From positions 1-14,783 of the forward strand of contig DRKH01000514.1 of NCBI GenBank assembly GCA_011051825.1: a DNA stretch of 14,783 nucleotides. Direction: 5' to 3'. The notes below the pieces were generated by a model. It was given only the letters and a program-made list of their open reading frames with translations, made no database searches and was not told the DNA's origin. The position numbers and the translations under genes were made by a program. Within the stretch, counting starts at the first letter, position 1; each line of letters starts with the position of its first letter. Source of the DNA: Desulfobulbus sp. (GTDB taxonomy: Bacteria > Desulfobacterota > Desulfobulbia > Desulfobulbales > Desulfobulbaceae). Of this stretch, positions 6,532 to 13,255 are shown one piece after another.

Positions 6532-8084
6532 TGTCGCTCAATCCCCTGGGGATAGACACTTTTTTCAGCGAGGATTTTTTGAATTTTGTTTTTCACAAAG
6601 TCAGGAACATCCTTCCGGGCTGAAATGACCCAATCGTTGAGCGGGGGAGTTCTGCCCAATAGAATGATACGGTTGGGTTGCAGGTCTTTTTGCAGCCTCT
6701 GGAGAGTGTCAAGGGTCAGATATCCCGCATCCACATCGCCGCGATATACAGCCATCAAGACTTTCTCACAGGTTCCCATGCTTACCAGCTGCACTCCGTC
6801 CAGAGCAATTCCACGCTGTTGCAGCCAGCGATTCTGGGCGCCATACCCCCCTTCTGCAAGGAGAGAAGGTATCCCTATCTTTTTACCACGCAGATCCTGC
6901 AGGCTTTTCACCTTGCCGGAGTCGACGGAAATAATGATGCCGATGTTTTCTGCCGGCGGTATAACCGCCAGTGAGCCGAGTACCTGATTCCGGGGATTGG
7001 GGAATCCGGCAAGGAGGGCGGGCTCCTGCAGATAGATGTCTCCTTTCCCTTCTCTGCGGATCTTGAGAAAGGCCTCAATGCTCTCGGGAATAAGAAGGTG
7101 ATACTTCCAGCCGGTCTCCAGCCGCAACCTTGCAAGCAGTGGTTTCAACCGCCGGAACAGGTCCGCACCATAGTAGAGAGGCTCCACAACCAGGGTATGT
7201 TCTCCTTTCTGAAAGGAGATATGATCATTCCCCGTTTTCAGGCTTTCGATCAGCACCCGAACAATGTCATAGTCGCTGTCCTCTGCATCTGAAAAACCGT
7301 CCACCCCTTGTTCAATGGTACCGATGAGAGCGTTGCGGTTCGGGTTCCGGTTCAGGTCGAGCATGACCTCTTTGATTCGGCTGATTAAATCCCTTCCCAG
7401 CCATGCACCGGCCACAAAAAGATACTGAGGAATCGGCTCGGAATAGCGGAGAATTCTGAGGCCGTTGTCGGTAAAGGAACCCACTGCCATCTCCGGTACC
7501 CCGGTAACGTCGAACATCCTGGCCATCACGGAAAGAAGGGCACTTTCGTCATTTCCGAGCTTTACCACTTCAAAGAAATTATCGTCCGTCAACCCTACCC
7601 GTTGCAGCATAATTCTGGGCAGAAGACCGGAGCCCGGGCAATAGTACCTGCCATAAACCAGGGTATGATCAATGAGGTCAGCCGTGCGCATGACCGGAGA
7701 ATCTTGCCTGACCACCAGGACACTTCGGTACTGGTCACTGCCATTGACCTGTAATTTAACCAGTGGAACAACCGGGACGTCCCAGGATAAATCACAATAC
7801 AGCGTCGGGCAGACAAAGGCGATATCGACCTTTTTTTCCTTAAAAAGGGAAACAATCTCTGAATTTCTACGCGAAACATCCAATTCAATAGATCGATTCA
7901 GCTGTTTCTCCAGATAGCGCTTCAGCGGAAGAAAATCCTTGTACATCCGGGACGGTGTTTTCATTTGAATCACCAGCATACGCAGGGGCGCGGAAGCAGC
8001 CGGTTCGGCATGAACTGCCGGTGGAAGGGGCCAGCCTAAAAGAACCAGGAACAGAGCAAGCTTTTGCAGAATATCGAAGTTCAT
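6528..8084 (-). CDS. Periplasmic tandem PhnD-like binding protein (sensor component)
   Basis: A 518-residue exported protein with a Sec signal peptide (hydrophobic residues 8-20, likely cleavage after AVHA). It has two PhnD-like solute-binding modules. The first (~33-285) has KVDIAFVCPTLYCDLS and the loop YCPGSGLLPR. The second (~294-510) has KSLQDLRGKKIGIPSLLAEG and a GDVDAGYLTLDTL stretch. PhnD-type proteins bind oxyanions such as phosphonates, and the tetrathionate and thiosulfate kinases TtrS and ThsS carry related domains. Cys92, Cys97, Cys149 and Cys439 are unusual for a PhnD protein. I use the ATG at 8084, because further upstream the frame runs through a terminator. The gene overlaps the kinase gene by 4 nt and no ABC transporter genes are near, so sensing is more likely than transport. 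The ligand is inferred to be a sulfur oxyanion. Confidence 0.85.
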   Translation of the reverse strand: MNFDILQKLALFLVLLGWPLPPAVHAEPAASAPLRMLVIQMKTPSRMYKDFLPLKRYLEKQLNRSIELDVSRRNSEIVSLFKEKKVDIAFVCPTLYCDLSWDVPVVPLVKLQVNGSDQYRSVLVVRQDSPVMRTADLIDHTLVYGRYYCPGSGLLPRIMLQRVGLTDDNFFEVVKLGNDESALLSVMARMFDVTGVPEMAVGSFTDNGLRILRYSEPIPQYLFVAGAWLGRDLISRIKEVMLDLNRNPNRNALIGTIEQGVDGFSDAEDSDYDIVRVLIESLKTGNDHISFQKGEHTLVVEPLYYGADLFRRLKPLLARLRLETGWKYHLLIPESIEAFLKIRREGKGDIYLQEPALLAGFPNPRNQVLGSLAVIPPAENIGIIISVDSGKVKSLQDLRGKKIGIPSLLAEGGYGAQNRWLQQRGIALDGVQLVSMGTCEKVLMAVYRGDVDAGYLTLDTLQRLQKDLQPNRIILLGRTPPLNDWVISARKDVPDFVKNKIQKILAEKSVYPQGIERQ

Positions 8085-8090
8085 AAAAGC

Positions 8091-8118
8091 ATTATACCCC
8101 AAATCGTGCAGTTGCCAA
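8091..8118 (-). promoter_or_regulatory. Sigma-70-type promoter for the signalling operon
   Basis: The minus strand has TTGGCA, 16 bp, then TATAAT. The match is strong, but TATAAT ends 6 nt before the ATG at 8084, so transcription would begin at or near the start codon, giving a leaderless or nearly leaderless mRNA. No good ribosome site is seen, which fits that reading. Confidence 0.5.
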
Positions 8119-8168
8119 TCCGGAATAACCGAGAAAGATGAGGAAACAGGCAGGCAACATTTCAAGGG

Positions 8169-8210
8169 AAAAAAGGTGTCCTTAAAGTCTCTTTCCTTTA
8201 GGGACACCTT
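8169..8210 (-). terminator. Strong intrinsic terminator between soxB and the signalling operon
   Basis: On the minus strand 15-bp arms (AAGGTGTCCCTAAAG and CTTTAAGGACACCTT, one mismatch) enclose an 8-nt loop and are followed by a run of six T including the end of the arm. It lies about 400 bp past soxB and 85 bp before the binding-protein gene, so it probably insulates the two operons. The arms are long and A+T-rich beside the T-run, so it may also be a remnant of a mobile element. Confidence 0.7.
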
Positions 8211-8222
8211 ATAGGATGAACA

Positions 8223-8367
8223 GGGCCGCGAGCCGCTGTGCGGAGTGGAACTATACGTGTTGTATGTTGTAACGTAAGTGTTCAGGGGCACCGCACGGAG
8301 TCTCACAGGCTCGCTACCTGCGGCCAGTCACGTCTGCACGAATCTACGGCATCCCTGAACAGTTACA
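8223..8367. repeat. Complex inverted-repeat (REP-like) element
   Basis: Several complementary pairs face each other: GGCCGC near 8224 with GCGGCC near 8325, GTGCGG near 8238 with CCGCAC near 8291, and GTGTTCAGGGGC (8278-8289) against the minus-strand motif TGTAACTGTTCAGG (8354-8367). The last motif also occurs twice near the right end of the window. No gene is visible, and the whole could fold into a branched structure. Confidence 0.5.
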
Positions 8368-8400
8368 GGTTTAAGATAGCTGAAAACACATAGTTACAAA

Positions 8401-8437
8401 TCCTGTGACCAGTTACGACTCCTGTGACCAGTTACGA
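8401..8437. repeat. Two tandem copies of an 18-bp unit
   Basis: TCCTGTGACCAGTTACGA occurs at 8401-8418 and again at 8420-8437 (period 19 bp). A partial third copy (AGTTACAAATCC) lies just before. This sits in the 530-bp space between soxB and the binding-protein gene, next to the inverted-repeat element. Function unknown. Confidence 0.6.
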
Positions 8438-8613
8438 ATCCGCGACGGAAAACGATTGTGTAGTCGTCTGAAGGCTTGCAGGCAGGTTCCGGCATGTAGA
8501 GGTTGTTCGAAAAATGGTCTTGCGGGCAAAGACCCCGGGTTTTCAGGCCACGTCGAAACCGGCCATGGAGCCGATAAAAAAAGGTGTTTCGCCCGAGTTT
8601 GTAGAACCGGACA

Positions 8614-10317
8614 TCAGCTTTGAACAATCGGGCATGCCTTTTTCGTCGAAACAGGACAGTCTACAAGTTTAGGCCGGTCAATGGTCGGCTGAACTGTTTT
8701 CTTTTTACGGGCATAGTTCATGACTACATCGTAAATAGGCGGACCGGGCTGTTCCGCCATGGAGGCCCAACCTGAAAAGGTAAACTGATCCTTTGGATGA
8801 ACATCCTTGCCCCGTACCTTGAGCTCACTGATACGGGTACCCATGGTTCCCGAAATGTTTACCGTAAAATCAAGACCTTTGCTGCGTACCATATCTCCAC
8901 CCTGCTGCCGATATGGGTCAGGATTATAGATATTATCACAGATGTCTTCCAAAACATCTTTCAATGTCTTGCCGTTGATGGTCGTTTTGTAGGTATTGGG
9001 ATAGGTTAAGGCGGTCTGTGAATAGACATCTTCCGCCGTCACGGGACCGGGGAGGACTGTCCGTCCCCAGCGAAACCCTGGAGAAAGGGCAAAGTCGACA
9101 CCGTAATGATCGACCAGCGCATCACAGATCAACTCATCAAAACTGCCATCCAGATTCCCGCGTCTATAGAGCATTGTTTCGGTATCACAGACGACCTCGG
9201 CCAGTTTTTTCTTGTATGGGCGTCTGATTTTATCAATAAGGTTGGACAGCTCTGGGTCCGGAGAAATCATCTCCGACATTATCGGAATCAATCGGTAGGA
9301 AAAATCAACAACCCGTTTTCCCTTCACCTCAAGATCAAGCCTGGAGAGGAATTTTCCATAACATCCGGAGGCGATCACCAGTGTATTCCCGATCACTACC
9401 GGTTTCGGCACTCCGTCATGGGTATGTCCGCCCATAATGACATCAATGCCCTTGACCCGGCTGACCATTTTCTGGTCGACATCCATGCCGTTATGTGAAA
9501 GAACCACTACCAGATCGACCTTTTTTGCCCGCACCTCATCCACAACCTCCTGCATGTGATCTTCTTTGATTCCGAAAGACCAGTTGGGGATAAATCGTCG
9601 TGGATTGGCGATCGGGGTGTATGGGAAAGCCTGGCCGATCAGGGCCACGCTCAGCCCGTTTACCGTTTTAATGGTGTAAGGTTTAAAAATAGGATCGCCC
9701 CAGGTGGCATCGTTGACGTTTTGAGCGAGGAATGGAAATTCCATCATGTTGACCAGTTCCTGAACCCGCTCCTCTCCATAGGTGAACTCCCAGTGTCCGC
9801 ACATGGCATCACACTTCATCAGGTTCAGTACCCGGACCATATCTTCGCCGCGGGTCCAGAGGCTGGTGGCAGACCCCTGCAGGGTATCTCCGGTGTCAAG
9901 GTAGAGCACCTTGCCCGGACGTTCGCTGCGAATCTGATTGATCAGGCTCATAATATAGGTGTACCCACCCATCTTTCCGAATTCTTTGGCCAGGGCTCTA
10001 TAGTCGTCACAGCTGTAGGCATAGGCCTCCAGCGTATCCGGCTGCAGGCCGTAATAGTGAAGAAATTTTTTGCCGGTCAGGTGGGGTGGCTTGCCCGCTG
10101 CTGCGCCCACGCCGATGTTGGCATCCGGTTCACGGTAATAAATCGGCACCAGCTGGGCATGACTGTCCGTGGTATGCAGGAGGGTCAATTGTCCCTTGGG
10201 CGTGAACTTCATCAGGTTTTCAGGTGTTAGTTCCCGGGCGAGGACCGCCGGGGGGAGCAGGGTAGACCCGGCCGCCAGGCCAGCCATCTGCATAAAATCC
10301 CGTCTCGATAAATGCAT
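8614..10317 (-). CDS. soxB: Thiosulfohydrolase SoxB
   Basis: A 567-residue protein, the usual SoxB length. It has a Tat signal (RRDF at 5-8, then a hydrophobic stretch ending VLARE). The metallophosphoesterase motifs are intact: LHTTDSHAQ (47-55, metal-binding Asp51 and His53), DTGDTLQGS (141-149), the SoxB-typical GHWEFTYG (174-181) in place of the GNHEF of 5'-nucleotidases, SHNGMDVD and GGHTHDG. SoxB uses a dinuclear manganese site to hydrolyse the sulfonate group from SoxY-bound thiosulfate, releasing sulfate in the periplasm. The frame could extend 73 codons upstream, but that part is the tandem repeat. AAGGAG precedes the ATG at 10317. It is the last gene of the sox row, 370 bp after soxA, the gap filled by repeats; whether one mRNA spans the gap is unclear. 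Confidence 0.97.
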   Translation of the reverse strand: MHLSRRDFMQMAGLAAGSTLLPPAVLARELTPENLMKFTPKGQLTLLHTTDSHAQLVPIYYREPDANIGVGAAAGKPPHLTGKKFLHYYGLQPDTLEAYAYSCDDYRALAKEFGKMGGYTYIMSLINQIRSERPGKVLYLDTGDTLQGSATSLWTRGEDMVRVLNLMKCDAMCGHWEFTYGEERVQELVNMMEFPFLAQNVNDATWGDPIFKPYTIKTVNGLSVALIGQAFPYTPIANPRRFIPNWSFGIKEDHMQEVVDEVRAKKVDLVVVLSHNGMDVDQKMVSRVKGIDVIMGGHTHDGVPKPVVIGNTLVIASGCYGKFLSRLDLEVKGKRVVDFSYRLIPIMSEMISPDPELSNLIDKIRRPYKKKLAEVVCDTETMLYRRGNLDGSFDELICDALVDHYGVDFALSPGFRWGRTVLPGPVTAEDVYSQTALTYPNTYKTTINGKTLKDVLEDICDNIYNPDPYRQQGGDMVRSKGLDFTVNISGTMGTRISELKVRGKDVHPKDQFTFSGWASMAEQPGPPIYDVVMNYARKKKTVQPTIDRPKLVDCPVSTKKACPIVQS

Positions 10318-10336
10318 TGTGTTCTCCTTTCTTATA

Positions 10337-10627
10337 AACCAGCATGGCTGGACCAGATTTTTTAATTTCACAACCACAACGACCGATGAAAATAGCCTGG
10401 ATCGACAATACTCCGTGGGCTGTTTTCGGATAACCCAGCATGGCTGGACCAGATTTTTTAATTTCACAGCCACAACGACCGATGAAAATAGCCTGGATCG
10501 ACAATACTCCGTGGGCTGTTTTCGGAAACCCAGCATGGCTGGACCAGGTTTTTAATTTCACAGCCACAGCGAGCGATGAAAATAGCCCCGAACGGCACAA
10601 TACTTCGTGGGCTGTTTTTCGGATAAA
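10337..10627. repeat. Three tandem copies of a ~96-bp repeat upstream of soxB
   Basis: Copies begin near 10338, 10434 and 10529 (AGCATGGCTGGACCAG at 10341, 10437 and 10532; spacing 96 and 95 bp). The two copies nearest soxB differ by about one substitution and one small indel. The third, nearest soxA, is more diverged. Each copy contains the hairpin CCAGC-ATG-GCTGG and the stretches TTTAATTTCACA and GATGAAAATAGCC. The repeat gives artificial open frames that fuse to the soxB frame. A relative lies at 3630-3720. Confidence 0.92.
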
Positions 10628-10653
10628 CCGAAGGGTGGACAGACTATAAAGGC

Positions 10654-10680
10654 GCATCCGCCATGGAATGAGCGGAATGC
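10654..10680 (-). terminator. Weak hairpin just after soxA
   Basis: GCATTCCGC and GCGGATGC pair imperfectly around a 10-nt loop, a few bases after the soxA stop on the minus strand. Only TTT follows, so it would be a weak terminator or an mRNA-stabilising hairpin. Confidence 0.3.
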
Positions 10681-10687
10681 TCCGGCG

Positions 10688-11542
10688 CTACATTCTCATA
10701 CCGGGTACCTGAATAAGATCTCCATTGTTGATATAGGTCAGATACAGTTCCAGGTTGCGTAATTCCTCACTCTGATAGGCTGCGCGTTTGGCCCGCATAT
10801 TTTTCAGGCAGCCGCGAAAGCGTCTTTGCAGGGAGCCGGTCTTTCCCCATTTCAGCCGATAGGAAGGCCAGTGATCGGCATGATGTTTATTATTGGAGAT
10901 CAGGTTTGAGCGTGCCTTGTAGCCGGCATACTCAACATGGCAAATTGCACAACTGAAGTTCAGCTGGCCCCGCCTCTTGTAATAGGCGGCCTTACCCTTT
11001 TCATAGAAGGGTTTGGCTGGGCCGTCGATACTCACCTTGATAGGCAGGCCATTGGACAGTGATTTAATGTACATGGTCAGGGCCAGTTGATCATAGGACT
11101 CGTACTTCAACGGCTCGGCACCCATCTGTTTTTCACGACAGATGTTGATTTGAAGGGGAAGGGTCATGATGCCCTTCAGGTCTGCATTATACTTGGGGTA
11201 GTCTGTAGCTTTCCCTTTCAGCTGCAGGGCATCCTTACCATGACAACTTGCACATGATTTACCCTTGCTGCCGGCAACTGTACCGGCAAGTTCCTTGCCG
11301 TCATCGAGCAGGAAATCCGCCGGGTTGCCTTCTTCGGCCATGCGTGCGGTTGCATCGCCGTAATATTTTTCATAGCGTTTTTGATACTCTTCATAGGACA
11401 TACTGGGCGTTAATTCCTCAATCGTATCTTCTGATTGTGTGGCCGCCTGTACCCGGTTCCAGGGGCTGATTACCCCAAGGACCAGCAAAAGGGCAGCCGG
11501 CGCCATAAGCATTGTGGCTGCAATGGAAATATTTGTTTTCAT
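10688..11542 (-). CDS. soxA: Sulfur-oxidation c-type cytochrome SoxA (two heme motifs)
   Basis: A 284-residue exported cytochrome. The signal peptide is residues 1-34 (hydrophobic core 8-25, VQAA end). Two heme-attachment motifs are present, CASCH (97-101) and CAICH (198-202). Two further conserved cysteines fit the axial ligands of SoxA: Cys135 in INICREKQMG and Cys245 in RRFRGCLKNMRA. The second is the one that in characterised SoxA binds the active-site heme and is persulfidated. SoxAX conjugates thiosulfate to the SoxY cysteine with release of two electrons. The ATG at 11542 is set by GGGAGGAAG 8 nt upstream and by the signal peptide; the 51-codon upstream extension has no protein-like features. 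Retaining both hemes resembles Paracoccus/Rhodovulum-type SoxA, whereas many SoxA proteins keep only one. Confidence 0.95.
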   Translation of the reverse strand: MKTNISIAATMLMAPAALLLVLGVISPWNRVQAATQSEDTIEELTPSMSYEEYQKRYEKYYGDATARMAEEGNPADFLLDDGKELAGTVAGSKGKSCASCHGKDALQLKGKATDYPKYNADLKGIMTLPLQINICREKQMGAEPLKYESYDQLALTMYIKSLSNGLPIKVSIDGPAKPFYEKGKAAYYKRRGQLNFSCAICHVEYAGYKARSNLISNNKHHADHWPSYRLKWGKTGSLQRRFRGCLKNMRAKRAAYQSEELRNLELYLTYINNGDLIQVPGMRM

Positions 11543-11573
11543 TTTTTTTACTTCCTCCCTGTCTGGTGCCGAG

Positions 11574-11591
11574 TTCGTAGAAAGATACGAA
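11574..11591. repeat. Inverted repeat in the soxZ-soxA gap
   Basis: TTCGTA and TACGAA are separated by 6 bp, 32 bp upstream of the soxA ATG. A second pair, GCAAG/CTTGC, lies at about 11602-11618. The gap of 156 bp holds no gene. These hairpins could set the relative expression of soxA, or be a binding site; no promoter is obvious. Confidence 0.35.
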
Positions 11592-11698
11592 GTCGACATC
11601 GGCAAGCATGTAACTTGCTGTTTTTGTGTTGTCGGGTGGCACTGTTTCAGTTTGTTTTGACGTCGAAATTCGTTAAACGAAACGTGCCGGTTCACAGC

Positions 11699-12034
11699 CT
11701 ATTGAGGCGTGATCTGCACGGTTTTCTGATAAACCCCGCCCTTGATATCCTTCCAGACGATTTTTAACGGCGCTTTCTTATCTGCCTTGAGATAGAAGGT
11801 CATGAACGGATTGGCACTCACGGCTATGGTCCAGTCTGCATGTGTTACCAGGGTATCACCGTAATAGACGCTTACATCGTTGATATAAAAGGCCGGAACC
11901 TTCTTTTTGGTTTTTTTGTCCGTTCTGAATCCTGTTTCCATGGGGTGGGTAATAAGCGTCTTCACCGCGATTACCTGCCCTTTTCGTATTGTTTTTGGTA
12001 GTCTGATTTTTATTTTTCCTATTCCTTGAGGCAT
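11699..12034 (-). CDS. soxZ: Sulfur carrier subunit SoxZ
   Basis: A 111-residue protein with no signal peptide, matching SoxZ length and sequence: KIKIRLPKTIRKGQVIAVKTLITHPMETG near the N-terminus, then a beta-sandwich body (INDVSVYYGDTLV, FMTFYLKAD, LKIVWKD). SoxZ pairs with SoxY; the heterodimer is exported by the Tat signal on SoxY and presents the SoxY carboxy-terminal cysteine to its partner enzymes. The start has AGGAGA 7 nt upstream. It follows soxY after 105 bp, an unusually long gap for this pair, which holds an A+T-rich triple repeat. Confidence 0.95.
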   Translation of the reverse strand: MPQGIGKIKIRLPKTIRKGQVIAVKTLITHPMETGFRTDKKTKKKVPAFYINDVSVYYGDTLVTHADWTIAVSANPFMTFYLKADKKAPLKIVWKDIKGGVYQKTVQITPQ

Positions 12035-12081
12035 GTTCAGTCTCCTGGTTTCTATTCATCTATGATTGGTGCATAATGCTA

Positions 12082-12113
12082 AATACAAAAAAAATACAAA
12101 AAGAATACAAAAC
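12082..12113. repeat. Three phased AATACAAAA repeats between soxY and soxZ
   Basis: AATACAAAA occurs at 12082, 12093 and 12104, a period of 11 bp, about one helical turn. On the minus strand this is a T-rich run that follows a weak CGGCC/GGCCG stem after the soxY stop. It could be a partial terminator, a protein-binding array or a U-rich mRNA element. Confidence 0.5.
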
Positions 12114-12139
12114 GGCCGTCGATGTTAGAGAGGCCGGCA

Positions 12140-12667
12140 TTAACCGCCACAGCCGCCGATGGTTACCTTGACCGTCTTGTTGGTGCCATAGAGCGCACCT
12201 TTGCTGGTTTCCAGGATGGCGCGCACCTGGGAGGTCTTGCGCATTTTAATCCTGAGAGAAAGGGCCGCCTTGCCGTTTGCCGGAGTCAGTTCCACATCGG
12301 CGATAAAGGGGTCATTATTCTCATCAACGAATATATATATTTTTTTCACATAGTTTCCTTCCTCCATGGGAAGGTCGGAGCTGATATTAACCGGGACGAC
12401 AGCCCCGTTTTCGGCAATGATCGGTACCTTCATGGTGACATCGGACATCTTGACCTTACGGTCTCCGAAGGTGGCCTTCAGTTTATCGCGGATATTCTCC
12501 GGTGCCGCGGCGGCCTCGGCTTCACCCGGTCCCAGCCAGGAGCCGACCTTCAGGTTCCCGCTGGGAATTATGGAGGAAAGTGCACTGACGGAAAGAAGCG
12601 TAACCGATGCAAAACCGGTCTTTTTAAGGAAATCTCTTCTTGCATGCGAAAAATCATCTTTTTTCAT
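12140..12667 (-). CDS. soxY: Sulfur carrier subunit SoxY
   Basis: A 175-residue protein with a Tat signal (RRDFLKK at 10-16, then hydrophobic GFASVTLLSVSAL). It ends in the diagnostic flexible arm with the GGCGG signature, whose Cys173 carries the thiosulfate and sulfur adducts during the Sox cycle. The body has the immunoglobulin-like SoxY fold (VKMSDVTMKVPIIAENGAVVP in two pieces, then KKIYIFVDENNDP). SoxY with SoxZ forms the central periplasmic carrier. The start has AAGGAGAC just upstream and touches the stop of a possible 38-codon frame. soxX lies 155 bp before it, soxZ follows. Confidence 0.96.
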   Translation of the reverse strand: MKKDDFSHARRDFLKKTGFASVTLLSVSALSSIIPSGNLKVGSWLGPGEAEAAAAPENIRDKLKATFGDRKVKMSDVTMKVPIIAENGAVVPVNISSDLPMEEGNYVKKIYIFVDENNDPFIADVELTPANGKAALSLRIKMRKTSQVRAILETSKGALYGTNKTVKVTIGGCGG

Positions 12668-12784
12668 TTATGTCTCCTTGCATAAATAGAGTTTATGTTG
12701 CTCTGCCGACTTGGGTATCCTGATGAGTTTAACGCCTTGTAAAAGCGTTGTTACTGCAAGTTCAATCTGCCCGGTTTGAAGCAT
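12668..12784 (-). CDS. Possible 38-residue small protein between soxX and soxY
   Basis: An ATG at 12784 opens a frame of 38 residues (MLQTGQIELAVTTLLQGVKL, continuing to a LYLCKET end). Its stop directly abuts the soxY ATG, so the soxY ribosome site lies inside it. The frame stays open further upstream to the end of soxX. Composition looks protein-like, but no good ribosome site precedes the ATG (an AGGAG is 14 nt away) and I recognise no family. It may be a leader peptide, a gene remnant or chance. Confidence 0.25.
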   Translation of the reverse strand: MLQTGQIELAVTTLLQGVKLIRIPKSAEQHKLYLCKET

Positions 12785-12788
12785 CTCG

Positions 12789-12800
12789 ATTGCATGCAAT
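12789..12800. repeat. Perfect 12-bp palindrome downstream of soxX
   Basis: ATTGCATGCAAT is a perfect dyad in the soxX-soxY gap. It could bind a dimeric regulator; no promoter is clear beside it, and chance is possible. Confidence 0.3.
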
Positions 12801-12822
12801 ACTCCTGGCGGACCATCGGCTC

Positions 12823-13209
12823 TTATTTTTTTAAGGTGTACAGGTAGGCAACCAGATCATCAATTTGCTCCGGCGTTAAAATTTTGTTCGTTCCAAAGGG
12901 AGGCATGATAGTACCGGGATTAAATTCCCTGGCATCACGAATCCATTGGGCCACATCGTCACGATCCGCCATGGTATACTCCTGCATCGCTTCAACCAGA
13001 TTCGGGCCGATGTCTCCGGGGGACTCCACATTGGGCAAATAATGGCAGGCCACACAGTTGCCCAGTTTCCGGGTGGTGGCAATTTTTTCACCCTGTTCCA
13101 CATTGCCGGCGGAACTCGATGCCGGTATCACTGTAATCATCAGAAAGGCAACGGCTCCGGCCCATAGTGTCAGCTTTCCTTTCAAATCAATCGGATCAAA
13201 AATACCCAT
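12823..13209 (-). CDS. soxX: Sulfur-oxidation c-type cytochrome SoxX
   Basis: A 128-residue monoheme class I cytochrome c. The signal peptide covers about residues 1-34 (hydrophobic 13-28). One heme motif CVACH (52-56) is followed by the family-typical GDIGPNL, and the distal ligand Met102 lies in GTIMPPFGTN. The C-terminus EQIDDLVAYLYTL is the usual final helix. SoxX forms the SoxAX complex with SoxA and passes electrons to a periplasmic carrier. AGGAGAG lies 6 nt before the ATG. It follows soxW after 46 bp and precedes soxY, so it is part of the same row although soxA is several genes away. Confidence 0.94.
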   Translation of the reverse strand: MGIFDPIDLKGKLTLWAGAVAFLMITVIPASSSAGNVEQGEKIATTRKLGNCVACHYLPNVESPGDIGPNLVEAMQEYTMADRDDVAQWIRDAREFNPGTIMPPFGTNKILTPEQIDDLVAYLYTLKK

Positions 13210-13255
13210 AGAATCTCTCCTGTTACTTATTCACCTGTTGGCGTACCATAAAAAA

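Noticed and set aside
8085..8306. 74-codon N-terminal extension of the PhnD-like protein
   Set aside because: It runs through a strong terminator and promoter elements, and the signal peptide begins at 8084.
8394..8627. 77-codon minus-strand frame after soxB
   Set aside because: It needs a TTG start inside the end of soxB, runs into direct repeats and matches no family I know.
10318..10536. 73-codon N-terminal extension of soxB
   Set aside because: It translates the tandem repeats. The Tat signal and AAGGAG site place the start at 10317.
10337..10627. CRISPR array
   Set aside because: The units are ~96 bp, directly adjacent, with no unique spacers and no cas genes.
11543..11695. 51-codon N-terminal extension of soxA
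   Set aside because: It has no domain and would bury the signal peptide. A strong ribosome site precedes the ATG at 11542.
12791..12807. GG-N10-GC pattern upstream of soxY on the minus strand
   Set aside because: It reads AGGAG...ATGCAA and lacks the TGGCA and TTGC contexts, so it is too weak to call a sigma-54 promoter.
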